NCBI GenBank assembly: GCA_030917985.1 | Contig: JAUPTR010000189.1 | Coordinates: 1-7,653 of the forward strand | DNA: 7,653 nt | Direction of reading: 5' to 3' | Source of the DNA: Pseudomonadota bacterium | GTDB lineage: Bacteria > Pseudomonadota > Gammaproteobacteria > Burkholderiales > SCOH01 | Shown here: positions 1-6,701 of the stretch, piece by piece | Numbering within the stretch: the stretch's first letter is position 1 | How the letters are laid out: every line of letters begins with the position of its first letter | The notes under the pieces: model-generated | Told to the model about the DNA's origin: nothing | The model's input: only the letters and a program-made list of their open reading frames with translations | Database searches by the model: none | Program-made: the position numbers and the translations under genes

Positions 1-1063
1 CGATACGGTCAGCCGCCAGGGCGGTGACGAATTCGTGATTCTGCTGCAAGAGGCCGGGCAAGCAAGCGAGCTGGCCAGCTTGGCAGGCAAACTGATGCAG
101 GAACTGACCCAGCCCTACAAACTGGAAGAACATGAATTCAGCATCTCGGCCAGCATCGGAATCGCCCTGTATCCAGATGACGGCGAAGACATCGACACAC
201 TGATCCGCAATGCCGACACGGCGATGTATCACGCCAAACAGAGTGGCCGCAGCCAGTTCCAGTTCTTTGCCGAGTCGATGAATGCCAAGGTCTCGGAAAG
301 AGTGTTACTGGAAAACCGCCTGCGCAAGGCAATGGCGCAGGGGCATATGCAATTGCACTATCAGCCCAAGGTGGAAATTGGTAGCCAGCAGATCACTGGC
401 GCCGAAGCGCTGTTACGCTGGGTCGACCCGGCAGAGGGCATGATCAGCCCCAGCCGTTTCATACCCGCAGCCGAAGAGTGCGGGCTGATCATCGAACTGG
501 GCGAATGGGTGCTGCGTACCGCCTGCTTTCAAGCGCGGCAATGGCTGGATAAAGGCCTTACACAGCTGGTAGTCAGCGTCAATGTATCTGCCGTACAGTT
601 CCGCCAGCCCAATCTGGCCGACCTGGTGGCGCGCGCGCTGAAGGACAGCGGCCTGCCCGGCGATCGGCTGGAGCTGGAATTGACCGAAGGCATGCTGATG
701 GAACAACCGGAAGCCGCCAGCGCCGCCATGGATGCGCTGAAGCAGATGGGCGTGCGCCTGTCTCTGGACGATTTCGGCACCGGTTACTCCAGCCTTAGCT
801 ACCTGAAACGTTTCCCGTTTGATGCGCTGAAAATTGATCAGTCGTTTGTACGCGATCTGGGTAGCAATGCCGACGACGACAGCCTGGTGCGCACCATCAT
901 CCTGATGGCGAAAAACCTGAACATGCGCGCTATCGCCGAAGGCGTGGAAACCAGCACACAGCTGGATTTCCTCAGCGCGAATGAATGTGATGAATTCCAG
1001 GGTTTCCTGCGCTCGCAGGCAGTGCCCGCGAGCGAACTGGAAAAGCTGATCAGAGAATCTTGA
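1..1063 (+). CDS. GGDEF-EAL cyclic-di-GMP enzyme (3' part; diguanylate cyclase/phosphodiesterase)
   Basis: This is the C-terminal 353 codons of a gene that begins outside the window; the reading frame starts at base 2. The first residues visible are DTVSRQGGDEF. The GGDEF signature is intact, and the leading Asp aligns with the last position of an RxxD inhibitory site whose Arg would lie just off the edge. The rest of the GGDEF domain runs to about base 290. A full EAL domain follows (about 300-1050). It has an exact EAL motif (EALLRW, Glu at 404-406), NVS, ELTE, the paired Asp in LDDFGTGYSSL, KID, EGVET and QGF, so the usual metal and catalytic residues of an active phosphodiesterase are present. 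EAL domains hydrolyse c-di-GMP to pGpG and GGDEF domains make c-di-GMP; in tandem proteins often only one works. Sensor or membrane domains, if any, lie upstream and cannot be seen. The stop codon overlaps the end of the convergent gene. Confidence 0.95.
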   Translation, partial: DTVSRQGGDEFVILLQEAGQASELASLAGKLMQELTQPYKLEEHEFSISASIGIALYPDDGEDIDTLIRNADTAMYHAKQSGRSQFQFFAESMNAKVSERVLLENRLRKAMAQGHMQLHYQPKVEIGSQQITGAEALLRWVDPAEGMISPSRFIPAAEECGLIIELGEWVLRTACFQARQWLDKGLTQLVVSVNVSAVQFRQPNLADLVARALKDSGLPGDRLELELTEGMLMEQPEAASAAMDALKQMGVRLSLDDFGTGYSSLSYLKRFPFDALKIDQSFVRDLGSNADDDSLVRTIILMAKNLNMRAIAEGVETSTQLDFLSANECDEFQGFLRSQAVPASELEKLIRES

Positions 1064-3728
1064 CCGCCTGACGCAGACCCGGATCTTCAGCGTGAGGACC
1101 AAGCTCAAAGCCCAGCTTGGTCATCAGCTTCAACATATTGGTATTGTTGGCAAAAATCTCGCCTTCCATGGTTGTCAGGCCATTCTGGCGCGCGGCATCG
1201 AACAACTGCTCCATCAGAATGCGCCCCAAGCCCTTGCCCTGAAAATCATCACGGATAGTCAACGCGAATTCGCAAGAATCGCGATCTGGGTTGGACGCAT
1301 AACGCGCCACCCCGACAATCGCATCCTCGCCATTTTCTTCTACCACGCCGATCAAGGCCATTTCCCGCGCGTAGTCGAGCTGGGTGAAACGAACCAGCAT
1401 CGCCGGCGACATTTCGCGCAGCGTGTTCATCAAACGGTTGTAACGCGTTTCATCCGACAGGCGATTGAAAAATTCGCGGTGCATGGCGGCGTCTTCCGGG
1501 CGAATCGGGCGAACCCGCATCGGCATGCCATCGCGGCACAACACTTCGTTTTCCAGATGCGACGGATAGGGGTAAATCGCCATGTGCGAATAACGGTCAC
1601 GCCCTGCCTGCCAGGGGCGAACAATGATGCGCGCATCCACTGCCAGTACGCCGCTTTCATCCACCAGCACCGGGTTAATATCGATTTCCTGTACATGCGG
1701 CAGCTCGCACACCAGTTCGGAAACCCGCAGCAACAAGCTTTGCAGCGCCTCCATATTCACCGGCGGCATATTGCGGAATTCACCCAGCATCTTGGCGGCG
1801 CGGGTGCGCCGGATCATGTTCGACACCAGAAATTCATTCAGAGGCGGCAACGCCACTGAGCGATCGGCAATCACCTCAACGGCGACGCCACCTGTGCCGA
1901 ATGAAATCAGCGGGCCGAATACCTTGTCGTAAACCACACCAACCATCAATTCACGGGCATTGCAGCGGCGAATCATCGGCTGCACGGTAATCCCCGACAG
2001 CCGCGCATCCGGCCGCCGGTCACGCACGCGGCTCTGGATATCAGCATAGGCCTGACGAACAGACGCGGGCGTTTCCAGATTCAGCACCACACCACCCACA
2101 TCGGTTTTGTGCAGGATGTCGTGGGACTCCACTTTCAGCACCACCGGGTAGCCGATTTCGTCTGCCAGCGCCACCGCCTCGTCGGCGGACTTGGCCAGCC
2201 TGGTCACGTTGACCGGAATATGAAACTCGGCCAGCACCGCTTTGGCTTCGGTTTCTGTCAACACGGTCCGGCCCTGTGCCAGCACATGCTCGATCATCAT
2301 CCGGGCCAGATCGACCCGAGGCTCCTGCTGGTGGGTCAATGGCCCCGGCACCTGCAGCAGCAACTGCTGGTTATGAAAATAGCTGGCGAGCGCATAGAAC
2401 ACCTCGATGGCATGCTGCGGCGTCCGGTAGTGCGTCATCTTGGCATCGTTGAACACCTTGCGCGCAGCGGCCACCTTGCCTTCACCCATCCACACCGGCA
2501 AGATTGGCTTGCCGGATTTGCCGCACAGCCCCACCAGCACCTCTGCGGTACGAATCGGGTCGGTTTTCATCTGCGGCGTAAAATTGACGACCACAGCATC
2601 CACGTTTTCATCCGCCAACACCGCTTCCACCGCCACCTGGAAACGCGCAGGATCTGCATCGCCGATAATGTCCACCGGGTTGCCATGCGACCAGTTGGAG
2701 GGCAGCACTTTATTCAGCTTCTCTATGGTTTCCGGATTCAGCCGCGCCACGTTGACATTCAGATCGGCGGCACGGTCCGCCGCCATCACGCCCGGCCCTG
2801 CGCCATTGGTGACAATTGCCAGCCGTTTTCCCTGTGTGCGGTAATTGGCCGTCAGCACCCTGGCTGCGGCAAACAGCTCTACCACGCTACGCACCCGAAC
2901 CGCACCGGCACGTCGCAATGCGGCCTCAAAAGCCTCATCGCGACCCACCATTGCCCCGCTGTGAGTACGGGCGGCAATATTGGTGCCGGCAGTGCGGCCT
3001 GCCTTGATGACAATCACCGGTTTGGCGCGCGAAGCAGCACGCAGCGCACTCATGAAGTTGCGCGAATCCCGCACCCCTTCCAGATACAGCAGAATGCCGC
3101 GTGTCTGGTTATCATTCACCAGATAATCCAGCACCTCTCCCACATCCAGATCTACCGAAGCGCCCAGCGACACCACGCTGGAGAACCCGACCTGATTGCT
3201 CTTTGCCCAATCGAGGATGGTGCTGGCCAACGCCGTGGACTGGGAGACCAGGGCCACATTACCAGGCAGGATATTGGCGTCGAATGTCGACACATTGAGA
3301 CCGATACGCGGCCGCATCAAACCAAACAGATTCGGCCCCAGCAGGCGTACATTCAGCTTGCGCGCAAGCTGCCCCACCTCCTGCAGCAGGCTGGCATGTT
3401 TTTCTCCGACCGTGGCCAGCCCCTGCGAAACAATCACAGCAAAGCGGATGTTTGCCTTGGCGCAATCCTTGATCACATCCGGTAAGGTTTTCGGTGGCGT
3501 GGCAATCACCGCCAGATCAACCGGCTTGCCAATATCGCAGGCCGAATGATAGGCCGGCACTTCCGCAACCTGACGATGGCGCAGATTGACAGCATAGAAC
3601 TCGCCGCCAAAGCTGCTCGACAGCAGGTTCTGGAACACCATTCTGCCCAATGAATCCGCCGTATCGCTGGCGCCGTACACCACAACGGAACGCGGTGAAA
3701 ACATCCGAGTCAGGTAATGCGGACCCAT
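1050..3728 (-). CDS. pat: Pat/PatZ-like protein: NDP-forming acyl-CoA synthetase body fused to GNAT acetyltransferase
   Basis: This is an 892-residue protein. Order of domains: CoA-binding Rossmann domain (about 1-130, starting SPRSVVVYGASD), succinyl-CoA ligase-like domains (about 150-450), ATP-grasp domain (about 470-705, with GYPVVLKVES, FGTGGVAVEV and EIDINPVLV), then a C-terminal GNAT domain (about 735-892) with acetyl-CoA loop QGKGLG at 830-835 and a likely general base Glu820 in CEFALTI. This matches the architecture and size of protein lysine acetyltransferases Pat/PatZ (YfiQ), which acetylate and shut off acetyl-CoA synthetase and other enzymes. His256 in ARTHSGAM sits at the phospho-histidine position of true ADP-forming acyl-CoA synthetases. 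The start at 3728 is chosen because AAGGGG lies 7 bases upstream and the CoA-binding domain begins soon after; the frame stays open to 3851, but the extra 41 residues lack domain-like character. The gene is divergent from cysS. A synthetase rather than, or besides, an acetyltransferase role is possible, so the symbol is tentative. Confidence 0.9.
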   Translation of the reverse strand: MGPHYLTRMFSPRSVVVYGASDTADSLGRMVFQNLLSSSFGGEFYAVNLRHRQVAEVPAYHSACDIGKPVDLAVIATPPKTLPDVIKDCAKANIRFAVIVSQGLATVGEKHASLLQEVGQLARKLNVRLLGPNLFGLMRPRIGLNVSTFDANILPGNVALVSQSTALASTILDWAKSNQVGFSSVVSLGASVDLDVGEVLDYLVNDNQTRGILLYLEGVRDSRNFMSALRAASRAKPVIVIKAGRTAGTNIAARTHSGAMVGRDEAFEAALRRAGAVRVRSVVELFAAARVLTANYRTQGKRLAIVTNGAGPGVMAADRAADLNVNVARLNPETIEKLNKVLPSNWSHGNPVDIIGDADPARFQVAVEAVLADENVDAVVVNFTPQMKTDPIRTAEVLVGLCGKSGKPILPVWMGEGKVAAARKVFNDAKMTHYRTPQHAIEVFYALASYFHNQQLLLQVPGPLTHQQEPRVDLARMMIEHVLAQGRTVLTETEAKAVLAEFHIPVNVTRLAKSADEAVALADEIGYPVVLKVESHDILHKTDVGGVVLNLETPASVRQAYADIQSRVRDRRPDARLSGITVQPMIRRCNARELMVGVVYDKVFGPLISFGTGGVAVEVIADRSVALPPLNEFLVSNMIRRTRAAKMLGEFRNMPPVNMEALQSLLLRVSELVCELPHVQEIDINPVLVDESGVLAVDARIIVRPWQAGRDRYSHMAIYPYPSHLENEVLCRDGMPMRVRPIRPEDAAMHREFFNRLSDETRYNRLMNTLREMSPAMLVRFTQLDYAREMALIGVVEENGEDAIVGVARYASNPDRDSCEFALTIRDDFQGKGLGRILMEQLFDAARQNGLTTMEGEIFANNTNMLKLMTKLGFELGPHAEDPGLRQAVKIL

Positions 3729-4021
3729 GATCAAACCCCTTGCAAACAAAAGCCGGGCAACGGCCGGAAACAGATCGAAACAGCGCGGAACATGCAACGA
3801 AACCGACGGCTTAGCTGACCGCCGTCTGGTCAGGCAACCATTGTGACACACGCAGATTGCAACAAATTAACGCGGGTCAACGCTTTGACAAATGGCAAAC
3901 GGACGGCGTTGAGATTCAGTATAGAAGCCAGAAACAAGCCAGTTACGAGAGCTTTTTCCGTCCTTGCAGCGAGTTTGATAAAATAGCCGGTTTTCCCGCC
4001 TACTGCTCAAGAGGTCTTGGC
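3729..4021. promoter_or_regulatory. Divergent intergenic region between the pat-like gene and cysS
   Basis: These 293 bases carry no convincing gene. The cysS side holds an extended -10 promoter (see 3976-3984). On the minus strand I could not fix a promoter for the pat-like gene: TTGTCA and TTGACC hexamers occur near 3870-3895 in minus-strand orientation but lack a matching -10 at normal spacing. A short inverted repeat, GACGGC (3805-3810) and GCCGTC (3821-3826) around a 10-base loop, would fall in the pat leader. The Shine-Dalgarno of the pat-like gene lies just upstream of base 3728 on the minus strand. Confidence 0.6.
3976..3984 (+). promoter_or_regulatory. Extended -10 promoter for cysS
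   Basis: The sequence TGATAAAAT gives a TG one base before a TAAAAT hexamer (5 of 6 to TATAAT), which is the extended -10 arrangement of sigma-70 promoters. The -35 match is poor (TTTCCG at 3955-3960, 18-base spacer), as is common when an extended -10 is present. Transcription would start near 3991, leaving a leader of about 30 bases before the cysS start. This is the most likely promoter for the cysS-ybaK-Nudix group. Confidence 0.55.
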
Positions 4022-5395
4022 ATGCTTTCGCTCTACAACACGCTGTCGCGCCAGAAAGAAGTATTTACTCCGATCACCCCCGGCAAGGTCAATATGTATG
4101 TGTGCGGGATGACTGTGTATGACTACTGCCATCTGGGACACGCGCGGGTGATGGTGGTATTCGACATGGTACAGCGCTGGTTGCGGGCCTCGGGCTTTGA
4201 AGTGACCTATGTGCGCAACATCACCGACATTGACGACAAGATCATCAAGCGTGCTGCAGAAAATGGCGAAACTATCGGCCAGCTGACCGAGCGCTTTATT
4301 CGGGCAATGGATGAAGACGCTGCGGCACTCGGCGTGCAGAAGCCCGACCACGAACCGCGTGCCACCCAGCACGTGGAAGGGATGCTGGAGATGATCCAGC
4401 GGCTGATCAACAACGGCCTCGCCTATCCGGCGCCAAACGGTGACGTGTATTACTCGGTGCATGGTTTTGACGGCTACGGCAAGTTATCCGGCAAATCGCT
4501 TGACGACCTGCGTGCCGGCGAGCGCGTGGATATCGATACCAACAAGAAAGACCCACTGGATTTTGTATTGTGGAAAGCCTCCAAGCCCAACGAACCGGCC
4601 TGGGATTCGGCTTGGGGCAAGGGCCGCCCGGGCTGGCATATCGAATGCTCGGCAATGAGCGAACATCACTTCGGCGATCATTTCGATATTCACGGTGGCG
4701 GGCAGGACTTGCAGTTTCCGCACCACGAAAACGAAATCGCCCAGTCGGAAGGCGCGCACAACCATAAATACGTCAACTACTGGATGCACAACGGTTTCCT
4801 CAACGTCGACAACGAAAAAATGTCGAAGTCGCTGGGCAATTTCTTCACCATTCGCGAAGTGCTGGCGCAATACGATGCCGAAGTGGTGCGCTTCCTGATT
4901 CTGCGCACCCACTACCGCAGCCCGCTGAATTACTCGGACGCACACCTGGACGATGCCCGCAATGCGCTCACCCGCCTCTCCACCACGCTGAAAAACGTGG
5001 CACCGGCCACGGTTGCTATCGACTGGGCCAACAACAGCTATGCCCAGCGCGTGCAAACGGCGATGAACGATGACTTTGCCACGCCCGAAGCCATTGCCGT
5101 GCTGTTCGAACTGGCCAATGACGTCAACAAAACCCGGTCGGCCGAACTGGCTGGCTTACTGCACGCGCTGGCCGGCGTACTGGGTCTGTTGCAACGTGAT
5201 CCACAAGCCTATCTGCAGGCAGGTAGCAGCGCCGATGGCCTGAGCGCGGAAGCGATTGACGACCTGATCGCACAACGTCTGGCTGCACGCAAGGCGAAAA
5301 ACTGGGCCGAGTCGGATCGTATCCGCGATACGCTGACCGCTGCCGGCATCGTGCTGGAAGACGGCCCGCAGGGCACCACCTGGCGGCGCGGCTGA
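4022..5395 (+). CDS. cysS: Cysteinyl-tRNA synthetase (CysRS)
   Basis: This class I aminoacyl-tRNA synthetase joins L-cysteine to tRNA-Cys using ATP in the cytoplasm. It has 457 residues, close to the 461 of the E. coli enzyme. The HIGH-type motif is HLGH (37-40) and the KMSKS motif is exact (266-270). The four zinc ligands that read out the cysteine thiol are all present: Cys28, Cys209, His234 and Glu238, along with GWHIECS around residue 207. The helical anticodon-binding region fills the C-terminal third and ends in WRRG. The start at 4022 is chosen because AAGAGGT sits 6 bases upstream (4009-4015) and the protein then begins LSLYNTLSRQKE, typical of CysRS. The frame is open upstream to 3857, but that stretch spans the promoter and is not coding. 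It is followed after one base by the YbaK-type gene. Confidence 0.98.
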   Translation: MLSLYNTLSRQKEVFTPITPGKVNMYVCGMTVYDYCHLGHARVMVVFDMVQRWLRASGFEVTYVRNITDIDDKIIKRAAENGETIGQLTERFIRAMDEDAAALGVQKPDHEPRATQHVEGMLEMIQRLINNGLAYPAPNGDVYYSVHGFDGYGKLSGKSLDDLRAGERVDIDTNKKDPLDFVLWKASKPNEPAWDSAWGKGRPGWHIECSAMSEHHFGDHFDIHGGGQDLQFPHHENEIAQSEGAHNHKYVNYWMHNGFLNVDNEKMSKSLGNFFTIREVLAQYDAEVVRFLILRTHYRSPLNYSDAHLDDARNALTRLSTTLKNVAPATVAIDWANNSYAQRVQTAMNDDFATPEAIAVLFELANDVNKTRSAELAGLLHALAGVLGLLQRDPQAYLQAGSSADGLSAEAIDDLIAQRLAARKAKNWAESDRIRDTLTAAGIVLEDGPQGTTWRRG

Positions 5396-5396
5396 G

Positions 5397-5879
5397 ATGG
5401 CACAGGACAAATACCCGGTAACCCCGGCCATCCGGGTATTGCGCCAGCACAAGATCGATTTCAGCCACCACCCATATGAATACGAGGAGCGCGGCGGCAC
5501 CGCCGTCAGCGCCCGCGAACTGGGGGTGGATGAACATTGTGTGATCAAGACACTGATCATGGAAGATGAGGCAAAAAATCCGCTGATTGTACTGATGCAC
5601 GGTGATCGGGAGGTTTCAACCAAAAACCTGGCACGGCACCTCGGCGTCAAAACCATCACCACCTGCACGCCCGAGGCTGCCAACCGCCATTCTGGCTACA
5701 TGGTTGGCGGCACCTCGCCCTTTGGCACCCGCAAAGCAATGCCGGCATATGTTGAGGCCAGCATCCTCGACCTTGGCACCATCTACATCAACGGCGGCAA
5801 ACGCGGCTATCTGGTGGGCATCCCCGCCAGCTGCCTGTCGCAGATACTCGCGGCGAAACCGGTTGACGTAGCGGTTTAA
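5397..5879 (+). CDS. ybaK: YbaK/EbsC-family aminoacyl-tRNA deacylase (Cys-tRNA deacylase type)
   Basis: This is a 160-residue protein of the YbaK/ProX-type trans-editing superfamily, the same length as E. coli YbaK (about 159). Such enzymes hydrolyse mischarged tRNAs, chiefly Cys-tRNA(Pro) made in error by ProRS. Visible family marks are TPA near the N-terminus, the conserved Lys51 in IKTL (the essential lysine of the family), GGTSPFG (104-110) and INGGKRG (131-137). From memory of the E. coli protein, the Ser before GGKRG and the Asp just after it are Asn132 and Leu139 here, so this is a variant branch and its tRNA specificity is not certain. The start codon lies one base after the cysS stop with no strong Shine-Dalgarno (only GGCGGCG nearby), which suggests translational coupling to cysS. 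Its place beside the cysteine-charging enzyme supports a role in quality control of cysteinyl-tRNA. Confidence 0.9.
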   Translation: MAQDKYPVTPAIRVLRQHKIDFSHHPYEYEERGGTAVSARELGVDEHCVIKTLIMEDEAKNPLIVLMHGDREVSTKNLARHLGVKTITTCTPEAANRHSGYMVGGTSPFGTRKAMPAYVEASILDLGTIYINGGKRGYLVGIPASCLSQILAAKPVDVAV

Positions 5880-5900
5880 TAGGCTGTTGCACAAGGCAAC

Positions 5901-5905
5901 AAGGA
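5901..5905 (+). promoter_or_regulatory. Strong Shine-Dalgarno that fits the out-of-frame ATG at 5912
   Basis: AAGGA lies 6 bases before ATG 5912 but 19 bases before ATG 5925, the first ATG in the Nudix frame. It is the best ribosome-binding site in the gap, yet it is spaced for the wrong frame. It follows a weak hairpin (TGTTGC/GCAACA, 5885-5901) that would abut it. Confidence 0.4.
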
Positions 5906-5909
5906 CCTA

Positions 5910-5923
5910 AAATGAATTCATTT
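5910..5923. repeat. Perfect 14-bp palindrome before the Nudix gene
   Basis: AAATGAATTCATTT reads the same on both strands and lies in the 45-base gap between ybaK and the Nudix start at 5925. It could be an operator half-site pair or could be chance: roughly half of one such palindrome is expected in a window of this size. It also contains the ATG at 5912. Confidence 0.5.
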
Positions 5924-6010
5924 CATGACACCAGCCACCCGCAACGCCATGCCCAATCCGCCAACACCATTCCAGGCCTCTTCCGCCCTGCAAGGGCTGT
6001 CATTCGATGA
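5912..6010 (+). other. Possible 32-codon upstream overlapping ORF
   Basis: ATG at 5912 has the AAGGA site at ideal spacing and opens a 32-residue frame ending at TGA 6008-6010. It runs out of frame inside the first 28 codons of the Nudix gene. The peptide (MNSFHDTSHPQR...) resembles nothing I know. Either it is translated and affects Nudix expression, or the sequence carries a frameshift at the true Nudix start, or the ATG is unused. Confidence 0.15.
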
Positions 6011-6617
6011 CTGCCTTACACGGATCAGGGAACGTCTGGCGCACGCCAAGCCACACAAGCTACGCGGTGATCGCCTGCAAGACCTGCAAGGCAAGGCGCT
6101 GACACCGGCATCCGTTCTGGTGCCACTGGTGTATTACCCGACCCACTTGTCGGTGTTGCTGACGCAACGCACTGATCACCTGCGTAAACATCCGAGCCAG
6201 ATCAGCTTCCCCGGTGGCCGGGCAGAAAGCAGCGATGCCACCCCCGAAGCAACCGCATTGCGCGAAAGCCAGGAAGAGATCGGCCTGTCAGCAGAGCAAG
6301 TTCACCTGATAGGCAGACTGCCCAACTACATCACCATCACCGGCTTTGATGTCACCCCTGTCGTCGGGCTTCTGGCACCACCACTGGCGCTGATGCCGGA
6401 TGCCAATGAAGTGGCAGAGGCATTCGAAGTGCCACTGCAACTGTTCCTGCATCCGGAAAACTTCATAGAACACCAGTACGAACTGGATGGTCGAACCGGT
6501 AGCTACTACGCAGTTAACTACCAACACCGCTTCATCTGGGGGGCGACGGCAGCCATGCTGCTCAGCCTTGGTGAAAGCCTGACACATCAGCCTTTTTTAG
6601 AGTATCAACCCGAATAG
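5925..6617 (+). CDS. Nudix hydrolase, CoA pyrophosphatase type (NudL/YeaB-like)
   Basis: This is a 230-residue Nudix enzyme. The CoA-pyrophosphatase signature precedes the Nudix box: LLTQRTDHLRKHPSQ (78-92) leads into SFPGG, close to the LLT-R---R-FPGG pattern of the NudL/NUDT7 group, with Ser91 where many have Gly and Thr83 where Ser or Ala is usual. The Nudix box (98-121) ends ALRESQEEIGL, with Arg113-Glu114 and the metal-binding Glu117-Glu118. Such enzymes cut CoA and acyl-CoA into 4'-phosphopantetheine derivatives and 3',5'-ADP. The first 25 residues are low in conservation and rich in Pro and Ala, so the start is uncertain: ATG 5925 has no good Shine-Dalgarno, ATG 5949 is an alternative, and the strong SD nearby is in another frame. 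The gene lies 45 bases after ybaK and is probably the third gene of the cysS transcript. Confidence 0.9.
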   Translation: MTPATRNAMPNPPTPFQASSALQGLSFDDCLTRIRERLAHAKPHKLRGDRLQDLQGKALTPASVLVPLVYYPTHLSVLLTQRTDHLRKHPSQISFPGGRAESSDATPEATALRESQEEIGLSAEQVHLIGRLPNYITITGFDVTPVVGLLAPPLALMPDANEVAEAFEVPLQLFLHPENFIEHQYELDGRTGSYYAVNYQHRFIWGATAAMLLSLGESLTHQPFLEYQPE

Positions 6618-6701
6618 TTCTGCTTTAGAATCAATATCAAGGCCTTGCTGCAACAGCAGCCAGGCATGGTCGCAAAAGCCCACTAACCGGTTTGGAATCT
6701 C
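6618..6701 (+). promoter_or_regulatory. Short gap with possible -10 for the phasin-like gene
   Basis: TAGAAT at 6626-6631 matches the -10 consensus at 5 of 6 positions, but no acceptable -35 lies 16-18 bases upstream. A small hairpin (TGCTG/CAGCA around 6646-6658) has no T-run after it, so I do not call a terminator. Whether the next gene has its own promoter or continues the operon is open. Confidence 0.25.

Noticed and set aside
2109..3485. 458-residue plus-strand open frame opposite the pat-like gene
   Set aside because: It is the antisense shadow of a strongly supported gene; its translation is rich in His, Gln and Arg, as expected for the complement of such coding DNA, with no recognisable domain.
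3744..3765. Terminator-like hairpin (GCCG/CGGC then T-rich) in the leader of the pat-like gene, minus strand
   Set aside because: The stem is only four to five pairs with an interrupted T-tract, too weak to call as an attenuator.
3729..3851. 41-residue N-terminal extension of the pat-like protein (start at 3851)
   Set aside because: The start at 3728 has AAGGGG at good spacing and directly precedes the CoA-binding domain; the extension has no domain-like character and occupies the divergent promoter region.
3841..3862. CRP-like site (TGTGA followed by other bases) upstream of the pat-like gene
   Set aside because: Only the left half TGTGA is present; the right half at the proper 6-base spacing is CAGAT, not TCACA.
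3857..4021. 55-residue N-terminal extension of CysRS
   Set aside because: It spans the extended -10 promoter, whereas ATG 4022 has AAGAGGT 6 bases upstream and gives the normal CysRS N-terminus, with zinc ligands at the same numbers as in E. coli.
4484..5056. 190-residue minus-strand open frame within cysS
   Set aside because: It is antisense to the well-conserved CysRS and shows no motif or ribosome-binding site that would support it.
5863..5891. Promoter for the Nudix gene with TTGACG as -35
   Set aside because: No -10-like hexamer lies 16-18 bases downstream.
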